From: Nemertoderma westbladi
Lineage: Eukaryota; Xenacoelomorpha; Nemertodermatida; Nemertodermatidae
Direction: 5' to 3'
NCBI GenBank assembly: GCA_032718475.1
Contig: JAUCBJ010008534.1
Span: 1 to 60,162, forward strand
Length of the DNA stretch: 60,162 bases
The translations under genes were made by a program, and so were the position numbers. How positions within the stretch are numbered: the stretch's first letter is position 1; every line of letters starts with the position of its first letter. Under the pieces are notes generated by a model. It did no database searches and had not been told where the DNA came from. It was given only the letters and a program-made list of their open reading frames with translations. This document shows positions 1-12,139 of the stretch, piece by piece.

Positions 1-9
1 CTAACTCAC

Positions 10-1531
10 CTATAGCGGAAACTGTTGTTGGTTTAGGGCGCAACCGGAGGTTGTAGGTGTTGGAATGATTTAAGTTAAAGTCGTCTAGAGACTGAGTAAT
101 AAGGGTTGGTGAGGAGCTAGTGTCTGTTAGGGGACCCTGAGCGGTGTGGGGAGTCGAGTAGGTAGCGGTAGTGTCTGGGGCGAGAACATGAGTAGTGTTG
201 GTGGTAGAGGGAATAGTGTCTGGGTAGGGACCCTGAGCTACGTGGGGGGTCGAGTAGGTAGCGGTAGTGTCTGGGACGAGAAGATGAATAGTGTTGGTGG
301 TAGATGGAATAGTGTCTGGGTAGGGACCCTGAGCGGTGTGGGGAGTCGAGTAGGTAGCGGTAGTGTCTGGGACGAGAACATGAGTAGTGTTGGTGGTAGA
401 GGGAATAGTGTCTGGGTAGGGACCCTGAGCTACGTGGGGGGTCGAGTAGGTAGCGGTAGTGTCTGGGACGAGAACATGAGTAGTGTTGGTGGTAGATGGA
501 ATAGTGTCTGGGTAGGGACCCTGAGCGATGTGGGGGGTCGAGTAGGTAGCGGTAGTGTCTGGGACGAGAACATGAGTAGTGTTGGTGGTAGATGGAATAG
601 TGTCTGGGTAGGGACCCTGAGCGATGTGGGGGGTCGAGTAGGTAGCGGTAGTGTCTGGGACGAGAACATGAGTACTGTTGGTGGTAGATGGAAGAGTGTC
701 TGGGTAGGGACCATGAGCTACGTGGGGGGTCGATGAGTTTGTCTCTGCAGAGATTCCATAATGTCTATCTATATCGAAGAACAACTCCTTCAAGCCATCG
801 CCAACCTCATCTATATCGGACTTATATTCCAGTTGGTCTTCCGACTTAATGCGTAGGATTACCGGAACATCTGACTGGTCTGCTGATAGAGGTTGGGTAG
901 AATAATGGTTTGAGTTGGTTGAGCTTACTGCGGGGGTATAACTATAAGATAATACAGTTAAACTGATTGTATTATTACTCGATTCAGATTCAATGAGGTT
1001 TGGTTTGGTGTCTATCGGACTCAGTTTGGGATCCATTTGTATTTGTTCTCCCGGGAGGTCTGTCTGGTTGAGGTGTTGTAACCTCACCACAGGCTGCATG
1101 GATGATGATTCGGTAGATGGCGTGCAACGACTAGAGTTTCGGGATTTCCAATGGAATCTCATTTCGGTCGCAGGATTGTCATTGTGGCGGTACGTTACCG
1201 GTGTCAAAGCCGTTGTCCTCAATGGTCTCTGCGTTAGCGACAGACCGGTCTTACAGTTACCGGTAGTTGGGACAGTGGCCGGTGATTGGGTCGTGTTATC
1301 CGAGGTGGTGGCGGCGTTGTTAGACCCAGAGGAGAGTACGCGATGCAGCCACTCGGTAATACGAACAGCCGTACATTTATTAGCAACATAATCATCCAGA
1401 AAACTACAGTTCGCGTCCAAGAATTCTTCGATAAACCTCCGAACAAATGAAACATTTTCTGAACAGATGTTTGCCAACATTGATTTGGTAATAACCAAAG
1501 CGCTAGAGGACTCAATAGTTGATGGTTCCAT
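10..1531 (-). CDS. 5' exon of C2H2 zinc-finger paralogue 1 (gene continues off the left edge)
   Basis: Reading the minus strand from the ATG at 1531 (A at -3, G at +4) gives 507 codons without a stop, then one base of a split codon before the donor AG/GTGAGT at 10/9. The frame stays open to the window edge. The product matches the 5' exon at 24949-26368 along its whole length. It has an N-terminal region with hydrophobic and acidic helix-like stretches (about residues 10-66), a Ser/Thr/Pro-rich middle with the psi-K-x-E site I-K-S-E, the conserved block GDGLKELFFDID, then six full 32-residue repeats containing GPYPDT and a final partial one. The zinc-finger exon expected downstream lies outside the window, so the DNA-binding role is inferred from the paralogues. 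I do not recognise the N-terminal region: it is not KRAB, SCAN or BTB. Confidence 0.72.
133..745 (-). repeat. In-frame 96-bp coding minisatellite, paralogue 1
   Basis: Six complete 96-bp units and a partial unit encode a 32-residue repeat with cores STPHVAQGPYPDT and HVLVPDTTATY. The period is a multiple of three, so the opposite strand also stays open and gives spurious ORFs. Units differ by few bases, which suggests recent expansion or gene conversion. Confidence 0.85.
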
Positions 1532-1986
1532 AGTACTGCAATGTACTGCTGTACTGTCAGACTGTAGTCGTTTCCGATGTTTCGAATTCCTTATTTACTT
1601 TAATCAAACAATAATAGGCCTAGCTAATATAGCAGTGGTACCTGGTGCCTGGTACAGGCAACCCAACAGGGGTACCATACAAGTCCCTAAAAGGTGCCAC
1701 CCTGCTCCAGAGTAGCAGAGTAGGGATCGACCGAATTAGGTATTCGGTTTGGTACCGAATTTTGACGAATACTGGAATATGGCATATTCGGTTCCGGCCG
1801 AATTTGAAAATTTTAGTTGCGAATATTTGTCTCAAATTGCAAATTACTACGGTCTGACGGTGGAAGCAACATCAGATAGAACCTGGAACATAGCGGTAAG
1901 AAATTATTACAGTATTATTAAATATACACATAACTGCATAATGAATCTGATTTATTACGGTACCGGTATACAGGTATAGCAGTATA
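1532..1986. other. 5' flank of paralogue 1
   Basis: No gene is seen. The stretch up to about 1808 is homologous to the 5' flank of paralogue 2 (26369-27868 after removing the insertion at 26498-27741), including a block ending in TTCGGTTCCGGCCGAATTTG. It probably holds the promoter and 5' UTR, but I see no TATA box. Homology stops at about 1808. Confidence 0.5.
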
Positions 1987-2058
1987 CAGTCGGTGAGAAG
2001 TCCAAAATTGGACTTCGACTCCAGCTCAACTCAAGTCCAAAATTGGACTTCTGTGGGG

Positions 2059-2246
2059 TATAACTTTTCGCCGTATCCGTATCCGTATGCATTTGCCGTA
2101 TCCGTATGTACATACGCATATGTCTGTATGTGCCGTATGTAATGGATTCCTATTCCTATGGAGAATAATCCGTATGTGTTTAGAGATTAGATGTGCATAC
2201 GGATACGGCAATTGCATACGGATACGGATATGGCGAAAAGTTATAG
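2059..2246. mobile_element. Short inverted-repeat element (MITE-like)
   Basis: A near-palindrome of about 190 bp begins TATAACTTTTCGCCGTATCC and ends with its inverse GGCGAAAAGTTATA. The interior is made of CGTATC and TACGGA tracts in opposite orientation. It lies inside the left end of the 8-kb element. TA or GGGG could be the target duplication; neither is decisive. Confidence 0.55.
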
Positions 2247-2249
2247 GGG

Positions 2250-4127
2250 CCTACCCACTTCTGTGAGTCCAATATTGGACTTCAAATCAGCCAATTCTGC
2301 AATTGTTCCATGGATTTTTTTTTAATCGAAAGTATATAAAAAAATACGAGTTTTGAACAGGGGGGCCAGAAATTCACCAGGCTGCCAGGGGGAACTTATT
2401 TTATAAGGCTTTGAATTTGTACAAAAGTCCAATTTTGGACTTTAGGTAGGACATTGAGAATCAAACTTAAAGGTACATGAAGCATGACACAGATGAGAGA
2501 CAGCTATTAAGAATTAAGTTATGGAAAGTTACCTTTGCAGCTCTGTATGTATCTTCAGTGTTGTACTGTACTTAGAATATAATGGTACATTCTAGCATTC
2601 AGGGTCAGGCATTCTAGGTACCGGTACTTTACTATTAGCATATTGTTTACATTCATGTTTATGACTAACCCTGTAACCATACAGTCTTATGTACCCCGGA
2701 CTTTAGGAGTCTTTAGGACTAGATTCGATTATGCTCCAACAAATATTTAATTACAAATTATATTTGGTGGAAACTGGTAGCAATGCCAGGTTTGACAACT
2801 GCAGCTGCTGCTAAGGCTAACTACAGTACAAGCTACAATTTCGTCTAAGCCTATGGGCTGATGGGAGCCCTATCAGAAAAAGAAATACTAAAAGTTTATG
2901 CTACCCTACAGTACCACCATCTCATCTCATTTTTCCATACAACAGGAAGGGTATTTTAAAACGAATGGATAAGGGTCCTACAAATTACCCAAAAAAACAC
3001 AATATTACCCAAAAAAAACACAAAAATACACAAAAAAACACAAAAATACACAAAAAAATCTTATAAAACAATATTACCCAAAAAACTACCGGTACCCAAA
3101 AAGACAAAAAAAATGTTTTTCATAAACAATGTATCTACAATACGATTTAGGTTAATTTTGTAAGAAGAGTTTCACATTTCAGTTTTCAATTTTCACTTTT
3201 TTCAAAATATTACCAGTACATTTTGTTCATTTGAAGATTCCTTTAATGACCTACTGCCACCGGTTTACCGGTAAGCCTACCCACCCAGGCTGCCAGACAG
3301 CATACAAAATCAGATTTCTTAATTAATGGAAAGGAGCAGGTTACAGTAGCCTTCTTTTCTAACCAAAACAAATAAACGATAACCAAAGAACACAGGTTAC
3401 AGTCTTATTTTTCCAACCCTATAGGATATAAATTATTTTTGTCTTTTTGGGTAAGTTTTTTGGGTATGACATTTGCTAGAACATCCGCATCTTCAAGGCC
3501 AGTGTCCTTTAACACTAATATGTACATGTGTGCTACATTTTGTAGTCCGAAATGTTTCAGCATCAAGTTTGTTAAATAAATTTTGGAATTAATACTCCAG
3601 GCGCCATCTATCCCTAGATTAAGGCATTAAATATATGCTTAAACATTCCTATGACCATAAATGTCTATTTATACACCACTGAGAATAGAAAACCTCCAAA
3701 GGTACATGTCAACTACAAAATGTAGTCTTGAGTTCTCCATATAATCACATATGAAATTTTTGTTATAGAGTGAGGGGTTGTGTTCAATATGATGCAGAAA
3801 CAGGTTATACAGTCAGTAAAGTAATATTGATGTTTTAGGTAAGAGCTACACATTCATGCTACACAACAACACTCAATAGCTAATTCTGAGGCACCTGCCC
3901 ATCTGAAAAATTATCTTATTGGCGATTTCCCCAACCATGAATTTAATCAAAGTCAATTTTGATTGGGTCTTACATTATTACATTGTAAATTACAATAAGA
4001 ATTATTACTTGACAAAACGAAATCATATATGTCAGTCAGTAAGTCTGCAAAGATCATTGTGTAGGTTGTACGTTTTATTATTTTATTTCTATATGTACGT
4101 ACCCACCCGGCTGCCCGGTTTCCGTAA
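2250..4127. other. Non-coding interior of the 8-kb element
   Basis: No gene is seen. It holds subterminal AGTCCAAAATTGGACT motifs up to 2440, an A-rich simple repeat (ACACAAAAAA, about 2990-3110) and otherwise AT-rich sequence with scattered ACCGGT sites. Confidence 0.5.
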
Positions 4128-4659
4128 ATGTCCAGAGTTTGGCGTAGTTTAGAACATCATATAATATTTGGCGAAGATGTTCATGATGGCAGTGAAGGTT
4201 CATCTGATGAAGCAAGTGAAGGGGAAGAAAATATTAGGCTTATTGAGGAAAGTGAAAATGACTGTGATTCAAACATTGATAATATTTCAGGTTTATTGAG
4301 TGATAGTGATTTTGAACTTGAGATCGAGAGCAGCTGTAGTGGTGGTAGTGATAGTGAGTCTGATTCAGGAGAATCTATATCCACATTACCAGGCACAAAT
4401 GAAAATATCATTTTAGCACGTTCTGGTGATGAGTATGTTGAATAAGAACCCAAACCAAGAAAGAAATCACGGATAGATATTGTCAGAGTTGTACCTAGAG
4501 TTTTACAAAACCCAATAACGGAACTTGATAGTTTTTTTATGTTTTTTACAATTGAAATTATTTACATCATATTGCGTGAGACCAATAGAAAATGTCGAAT
4601 CCTAGGTGAAAAACTTGGAAAAACATTCATTCAGTTTTCATTTGTTGAGCTAAAAGCGA
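4128..4659 (+). pseudogene. piggyBac-type transposase, N-terminal part, split by a foldback insertion
   Basis: From the ATG at 4128 the frame gives an acidic Ser/Asp/Glu-rich N-terminus (to a stop at 4443-4445), then basic residues and, from about 4530, a piggyBac core pattern: a Phe-Thr-x-Glu start, ETNR, and FVELKA just before 4660. Reading resumes after the insertion at 9461. Early stops or frame changes near 4443 and 4530 show it was already decaying or that the start is misjudged. An acidic N-terminus followed by a Glu-Thr-Asn-Arg motif is typical of piggyBac transposases, which cut and paste at TTAA. No TTAA-flanked ends were recognised. Confidence 0.65.
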
Positions 4660-5144
4660 CAATAGTATCTACATCATTGTCCAGAATAGGGTGTTTCCCT
4701 TCACTTCTATGGGGCTTTCTATTACTCCTACCTGTCCCAAATACGTTGTCTAATGATTTCCAACCTGTCCAATATAGGGGCATCCAATCAAATCATCATA
4801 TGAGCCAACTCCTCTTCATCGGACCAATACCAACATTCCTAAAGTTAGGCATCTCCCTTATTGGCTATATAATGTAAAGGTTAATGGAAAATTCCACTGG
4901 TATATAATTCAAGTGTCAACTACGAATCCAGGGCTCATTATAACAACCTATACTGGACAGAGCAACGTATTTGGGACAAGAGCTGGTTGAGGTATATGTA
5001 CAGTGGAAATTCCCATTCTAAATAAGGGCATTTGGAATACTTGTTCCCTAGTTATGGTTAAAGATATACTGTGGGTGCCTTGCAAATGGCCTGTAAGACT
5101 GTGATGCATTATAGGCTATAGTGTCATCATAGTCACGTTATTTA

Positions 5145-5255
5145 ATTTCATGTTGTACAATTTATTCATATTGTGCAATTTATCATGTTGTGCAATTTAT
5201 TCATTGTGCAATTTATTCATTGTGCAATTTATTCATGTGGTGCAATTTATTCACT
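5145..5255. repeat. Tandem TTGTGCAATTTATTCA repeat, left arm
   Basis: About six units of a 16-18 bp motif (TGTGCAATTTATTCAT) occur here and, inverted, at about 8873-8962 in the right arm. Confidence 0.7.
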
Positions 5256-5384
5256 TATAATAAATCTAAATACATTCGTATATTAATAATTAAATGACAA
5301 TCAAATTAGTGATATCGCAACCTCCTCCCCCGGACTCAACTTCATCCCAAATAGTCCTTAATAAGTCTTAAATTTGACTCAAAT

Positions 5385-6745
5385 AGGTTGTTAGTGTCCC
5401 ATATAGGGTGTTTGTGTCCCATATAGGTTGATTTTGTCCAAAATAGCCTGTAGCTTTATCAAAATTATTTCAAATAGTTTATAAATGTAAAGGAATACTG
5501 AAAAGAATATTGACTTCATAATCATAGCTTTAATTCCAATTTGTCCCAAATAGGTTGTTTATGTCCCATATAGGGTGTTTGTGTCCCACACAGGGTGTTT
5601 TTATACCAAATAGCATGTAACTTTCTCAAAATGATTTTACATAGTTTATAAATATGATGGAAATACTCAAAGGAAAATAGAATCCACTATCATAAATAGC
5701 TTTAATTTAAATTTGTCCCAAATAGGTTGTTTGTGTCCCATATAGGGTGTTTGTGTCCCAAATTGCGTGTGACTTTCTCAAAATGATTTTACATAGTTTA
5801 TAAATATAATGGAATAGTTAAAAGCAAATAGAATTCACTATCATAGCTTTAATTTAAATTCGTCCCAAATAGGGTGTTTTTGTCCCATATAGGGTGTTTG
5901 TGTCCCGTATAGAGTGTGAATTGCTTATAATAATTTCAAGTAGTTTCTAAATGTAATGGAATAATAAAAAGAATATAGAATTCACTATCATAGCTTTAAT
6001 TTCAATTTGTCCCAAATAGGTTGTTTTTGTCCCATATAGGGTGTTTGTGTCCCGTATAGGGTGTGAATTGCTTATAATGATTTCAAATATTTTCTAAATG
6101 TAATGGAATACTCAAAAGAATATAGAATTCACTACCATAGCTTCAATTTCAATTTGTCCCGAATAGGTTGTTCATGTCCCATATAGGGTGTTTGTGTCCC
6201 ATATAGGGTGTTTGTGTCCTAAATTGCGTGTGACTTTCTCAAAATGACTTTACATAGTTTATAAATATAATGAAATACTCAAAAGAAAATAGAATTCACT
6301 ATCATAGCTTTAATTTCAATTTCTCCCAAATAGGTTGTTTTTGTCCCATATAGGGTGTTTGTGTGCCAAATAGCGTGTGACTTTCTCAAAATGATTTTAC
6401 ATAGTTTATAAATATAATGGAATACTTAAAAGAAAATATAATTCACTATCATTTTTTCTTTAATTTAAATTTGTCCCAAATAGGTTGTTTGTGTCCTGTA
6501 TAGGGTGTTTCTGTCCTGAATAGGGGAATACAGCTTGCCAACACATTGTTGCTGAATAGGGTGTACATTTCTTATAATGATTTTAAATAGTTTCTAAATG
6601 TAATGGAATACTCAAAAGAAAATATAATTCACTATCATAGCTTTAATTTAAATTTGTCACAAATAGGTTGTTTATGTCCCATATAGGGTGTTTGTGTCCC
6701 AAATAGCGTGTGACTTTCTCAAAATGATTTTACATAGTTTATAAA
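5385..6745 (+). repeat. Tandem repeat array, left arm of the foldback
   Basis: Units of about 150-180 bp contain GTCCCAAATAGGTTGTTT, GTCCCATATAGGGTGTTT, then CTTTCTCAAAATGATTTTAC and a run ending in AGCTTTAATTT. There are about eight diverged units. Short ORFs here are not genes. Confidence 0.85.
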
Positions 6746-6774
6746 GAAAAATATTTTTTTTATTATTCCATTAT

Positions 6775-8760
6775 ATTTATAAACTATGTAAAATCATTTT
6801 GAGAAAGTCATACGCTATTTGGCACACAAACACCCTATATGGGACAAAAACAACCTATTTGGGACAAATTTAAATTAAAGCTATGATACTGAATTATATT
6901 TTCTTTTGAGTATTCCATTATATTTATAAACTATGTAAAATCATTTTGAGAAAGTCACACGCTATTTGGGACACAAACACCCTATATGGGACACAAACAC
7001 CCTATATGGGACATAAACAACCTATTTGGGACAAATTTAAATTAAAGCTATGATAGTGAATTCTATATTCTTTTGAGTATTCCATTACATTTCGAAACTA
7101 TTTGAAATCATTATAAGCACTTCACACCCTATATGGGACACAAACACCCTATATGGGACACAAAACAACCTATTTGGGACAAATTTAAATTAAAGCTATG
7201 ATAGTGGATTCTATTTTCTTTTGAGTATTTCCATCATATTTATAAACTATGTAAAATCATTTTGAGAAAGTCATACGCCATTTGGTACAAAAACACCCTA
7301 TATGGGACAAAAACAACCTATTTGGACAAATTTAAATTAAAGCTATGATATTGAATTATATTTTCTTTTTAGTATTCCATTATATTCATAAACTATGTAA
7401 AATCATTTTGAGAAAGTCACACGCTATTTGGGACACAAACACCCTATATGGGACACAAACACCCTATATGGGACAAAAACAACCTATTTGGGACAAATTG
7501 AAATTAAAGCTATGGTAGTGAATTCTATATTCTTTTGAGTATTCCATGAGATTTAGAAACTAATTAAAATCATTTTGAGAAAGTTACACGCTATTTGGGA
7601 CACAAACACCCTATATGGGACACAAACAACCTATTTGGGACAAATTTAAATGAAGGCTATGATAGTGAATTCTATTTTCTTTTGAGTATTCCATTACATT
7701 TCGAAACTATTTGGAATCATTATAAGCACTTCACACCCTATACCGGACACAAACACCCTATATGGGACACAAACAACCTATTTGGGACAAATTTAAATTA
7801 AAGCTATGATAGTGGATACTATTTTCTTTTGAGTATTTCAATTATATTTATAAACTATATAAAATAATTTTGAGAAAGTCATACTTTATTTGGCACACAA
7901 ACACCCTATATGGGACACAAACAACCTATTTGGGACAAATTTAAATTAAAGCTATGATAGTGGATTCTATTTTCTTTTGAGTATTTCCATTATATTTATA
8001 AACTATGTAAAATAATTTTGAGAAAGTCATACGCTATTTGGCACACAAACACCCTATATGGGACAAAAACAACCTTTTTGGGACAAATTTAAATTAAAGC
8101 TATGATAGTGAATTTTATATTCTTTTGAGTATTCCATTACATTTAGAAAATATTTTAAATCATTATACGCAATTCACACCCTATACGGGACACAAACACC
8201 CTATATGGGACAAAAGCAACCTATTTGGGACAAATTGAAATTAAAGCTATGGTATTAAATTATATATTCTTTTGAGTATTCCAGGAGATTTAGAAACTAT
8301 TTAAAATCATTTGGAGAAAGTGACACTCTATTTGGGACACAAACACCCTATATGGGACACAAACACCCTATATGGGACACAAACAACCTATTTGGGACAA
8401 ATTTAAATGAAAGCTATGATAGTGGATTCTATTTTCTTTTGAGTATTTCCATTATATTTATAAACTATGTAAAATCATTTTGAGAAAGTCATACGCTATT
8501 TGGGACACAAACACACTATGGGACACAAACACCCTAGATGGGACACAAACACCCTATATGGGACACAAACATCCTATATGGGACACAAACAACCTAATTG
8601 GGACAAATTTAAATGAAAGCTATGATAGTGAATTCTATATTCTTTTGGGTATTCCGTTACATTTCGAAACTATTTGAAATCATTATAAGCACTTCACACC
8701 CTATACGGGACACAAACGCCCTATATGGGACACAAACAACCTATTTGAGTCAAATTTAAG
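6775..8760 (-). repeat. Tandem repeat array, right arm of the foldback (inverted)
   Basis: This is the same unit as in 5385-6745 in the opposite orientation (AAACACCCTATATGGGAC, AACAACCTATTTGGGAC). It has a few more units than the left arm, which makes the two halves unequal. ORFs at 7595-7801 and 8480-8677 are repeat artefacts. Confidence 0.85.
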
Positions 8761-9460
8761 ACTTATTAAGGACTATTTGGGATGAAGTTGAGTCTGGGGG
8801 AGGAGGTTGCGATATCACTAATTTGATTGTCATTTAATAATTATTATACGAATGTATTTAGATTTATTATATGTGAATAAATTGCACCACATGAATAAAT
8901 TGCACAATGAATAAATTGCACAACATGAATAAATTGCACAATATGAATAAATTGCACAACATGAAATGAAATAATGTGACTATGGTGACACTATAGCCTA
9001 TAATGCATCACAGTCTTACAGGCCATTTGCAAGGCACCCACAGTATATCTTTAACCATAACTAGGGAACATGTATTCCAAATACCCTTATTTAGAATGGG
9101 AATTTCCACTGTACATATACCTCAACCAGCTCTTGTCCCAAATACGTTGCTCTGTCCAGTATAGGTTGTTATAATGAGCCCCGGATTCGTAGCTGACACT
9201 TGGATTATATATCAGTGGAATTTTCCATTAACCTTTACATTATATAGCCAATAAGGGAGATGCCTAACTTTAGGAATGTTGGTATTGGTTCGATGACGAG
9301 GAGTTGGCTCATATGATGATTTCATTGGATGCCCCTATATTGGACAGGTTGGAAATCATTACACAACGTATTTAGGACAGGTAGGAATAATAGAAAGCCC
9401 CATAGAAGTGAAGGGAAACACCCTATTCTGGACAATGATGTAGACACTACTCAAAAGCGA

Positions 9461-9612
9461 GCCTGGCTGTACTGATAATGGCAGGAGTTTATAAAAGTGC
9501 ACATCAAAACATTCAAGAGCTCTGGCATCCGATTCATGGACCACCATTCTTTAAAGCTACTCTTGGCTTTCAACGATTCAAATTTCTAATTCGCTGTCTA
9601 CGATTTGATTTA
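9461..9612 (+). pseudogene. piggyBac-type transposase, continuation after the foldback
   Basis: In the frame that continues from 4659, this segment reads MAGVYKSAHQ, then NIQELWHP and RFKFLIRCLRFD before a TAG near 9610. That is the piggyBac pattern between the ELxAFIG-like region and the conserved RF(K)xxxRxLRFD motif. The catalytic Asp regions are missing, so the copy is truncated as well as interrupted. Confidence 0.7.
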
Positions 9613-10040
9613 ATTTAGTTTTAATTTAGTTTTACAGCTCAAATGAACCATATAGGCCTATTGAAATTACTTAGTAAATACAATTGACATACATGACTAC
9701 AAATTGTAGCACACATGTACCATTTAGTAAAGACCACAAGTCTGTACCGATTAATGTTAAGACAGTAAGATGCGTCTCCCAATGCTGATATACCGCAGCT
9801 ATGCAGCTATGTCTGCTATTACAGTATTCAGTATATTGGGTCTGTGTGTTTGGGGCCATGATGTTCTATCCTTCTATCTCTATGACTGTATGATCTATTC
9901 ATACAGTCATATGCTCATATGGGTACCGGTACACTTAGAGTTGTACTAAAGTCCAATATTGGACATTGGAGTCCAAAATTAGACTTGGAGTCTAAAATTG
10001 GACTTGAAGTGCAATTTTTGATTTCTCACCGACTGGTATA

Positions 10041-12120
10041 GGACAGTAGGAAAAGACATTTATTAGCAACTGTGGTTTGCCTTATTTCAGTATTTTATAA
10101 TAACATATCATTATTGATTAGGCCTACTGTTAGGCGAAGTACTGAGTTAAAATCCCAGTCGCCGACATACTTTTTTGTAATGACATTTTTAGCACTCAAA
10201 TCAGGACAAAATTGCAATTACAGTATAACCTTAAATTTGGTATGCCTATGAAACAATATACGATTGCATTGATTTAATTTTTTCTGACGAAAAAGTAAAT
10301 TAAAATATTTTTTGGTGGAATTTCTAAAAATTTGAGAATAAAAAAGTGTTGAAAGAGCACCAACGTAGAAAAGGTTTGCACGTAGGCCTAATTTGAGCAA
10401 AATCCAAGCACTCTCAAAAGTTATTGCAACATTAGTGTCTGCAGGGCGAACTCTAAACAAAACGGAACTCAATATCCAATAATCTGATATTGGTTTATGT
10501 TGTTATAAGCACTTAAGTAGCGTATCAGCTCTTTTAGTTACATTTTAGTACTGTAGTTAATTCGAGAACACAAAATTATTTAACATTGAGTAAGGAAAGG
10601 AACCATAAGGAGTTGAAGAGTGCAGTAATTTGAATTACAGTTTAACTTAACTACTGGTATGGAAGTAATATAGTTGTAAAATACTACTTTATCATTACTA
10701 CTTTATCGCTCTATTTTTTTTATTAAATAATTGACCAACAAAAAAGTACTAATAACATAAGAATAAAATTCCGTACTACCATAGAACATTTTTTTTCTCA
10801 ATACTCTTTCGACCCATTTTTAACCTCGGTGATGCTTGGTAAATAAAATGCCTCGAGCAGTCGAGAATAGTGAAAAAAGTTTTACGTTTTTCCCATGTAA
10901 TAAATATTTATTACATTAAGTAATATTTGTAATTTCCATAGTGGACTGTCAGACTGTCACTCTTGTCAGGCCTATGTAAGAAATAATGAAGGATTATGAA
11001 ACAATGTTAATCACTTACTTAACAATGTTAGATCTGTAGATGGACCCACAAATACCGTAGTTCTTATCCGTAGGCGCTAGTAGTTCAGTAGCACCGTAGC
11101 CGATTTTCCCCCTTTCTTATATTCTTTTTAGTAAAAACATTTATTACATAAACATTTTTACATTAAAAATAAAATTGAATTTTATGACTTTGGCACTTTA
11201 GTGTCAAAGTTTTTAATATTCGGTATTCGGTAACTAGTCCTAGTGTTGAGAACTGAATCAATTTTGACTAATTTCAGTTATAGTTACAGTTTCAGTATTC
11301 AAAGTTTTGCATTTCAGTTACAGTTACAGTTTCAGTATTCAAAGTTTTGCATTTCAGTTACAGTTACAGTTTCAGTATTACAAAGTGTAACATTTCAGTT
11401 ACAGTTACAGTTTCAGTATTACAAAATTGAGCATTTCAGTTTCAGTTACAGTTTCAGTTATAGATTCAATATATATGATCTCATGTAGTAAGCAGTCATC
11501 TGAAACTAAAAATGAGGCACTTTAATATATTACTGTTATATACGCTAATAATAATGTTCATTACGAAACGTCCTCTTTCTAGAGCTAATAGGTACCGGTA
11601 GTTGTTGTAGGAAAGTTGGACCCACGCTATGGTAATATTTTGTAACTAATATACTGATATGTAATGAAAGTGGCACGTCACAAGATCACACTAAAGGCAC
11701 CCACATTTTACTGTACATCTTGTTTCAGTGCTTGTACACTTATTGTTATCATTTATTGTTTTGGTTATAAAGCCATGCTTCTGAATTCTGCTCATTTTCC
11801 TTAATTCGTAATTTGTTTTAGTAATCATATATTTATTGTTTTGGTTAGACCCACCTCGATAAGCTGCTCCTTTCACTTTTAAGTTTAATTTTGTAATTTA
11901 TAATGGTAAACTTGATCAAAATTTAACATCCCATAACAACTTAAAGCATTTATAAAACAGGCAATATCATTGGATGTTCACAAAATGATCGCTTGGGTTT
12001 TTACTCTCATGTTAATAATATATACAGAATGATATTAGATCAGTACCGGTAACAAAGTATATAGCAATAGTCATACAATATAACATACAAGATAATATAC
12101 AGTATATCTAAGAGTTAGTC
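10041..12120. other. Non-coding stretch with a short tandem repeat
   Basis: No gene is supported. The only clear structure is a tandem repeat at about 11270-11465 built on TTTCAGTTACAGTTACAG, four units of about 50 bp. The minus-strand frame at 10218-10472 and the one at 11691-11876 show no recognisable domain. Confidence 0.55.
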
Positions 12121-12139
12121 CGAGGCCATGGCAGGCACA

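Larger units (their letters stand above)
4660..9452. mobile_element. 4.8-kb foldback (near-palindromic) transposon with 8-bp target duplication
   Basis: The two halves are inverted copies of each other around about 6760. Outer arms (4660-5330 against 8770-9452) are closely similar; inner arms are tandem repeats. Termini share the block TCTACATCATTGTCC. The exact 8-bp duplication AAAAGCGA lies at 4652-4659 and 9453-9460. Removing the element plus one duplication copy restores the piggyBac frame (ELKA, then Ser-Leu-Ala). No transposase gene is present, so it is non-autonomous. An 8-bp duplication fits hAT and a few other superfamilies. Confidence 0.85.
1987..10035. mobile_element. 8-kb DNA transposon with TIR CAGTCGGTGAGAA and 5-bp target duplication
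   Basis: The left end at 1987 begins CAGTCGGTGAGAAGTCCAAA. The right end at 10035 is its imperfect inverse, with similarity over about 35 bp. Both ends are flanked by GTATA (1982-1986 and 10036-10040). Copies of a palindromic motif like AAGTCCAAAATTGGACTT lie just inside both ends (near 2003, 2033, 2268, 2425; 9949, 9969, 9989), the layout of transposase-binding subterminal repeats. No transposase with 5-bp target preference is visible inside; the piggyBac fragment within is expected to use TTAA and so is probably a passenger. Superfamily not assigned. Confidence 0.7.

Noticed and set aside
146-736. 196-codon plus-strand frame rich in GSGSVWDENM repeats
   Set aside because: It is the antisense of the 96-bp coding minisatellite of paralogue 1; its repeat period of 96 keeps it open. 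The same applies to 25085-25705 and 25056-25499.
2026-2217. 63-codon minus-strand frame
   Set aside because: Made of the CGTATC repeat inside the small inverted-repeat element.
4539-4877. 112-codon plus-strand frame
   Set aside because: It is a chimera of the piggyBac fragment and the left end of the foldback, not a gene.
10218-10472. 84-codon minus-strand frame
   Set aside because: No recognisable domain, and typical chance length for AT-rich DNA.
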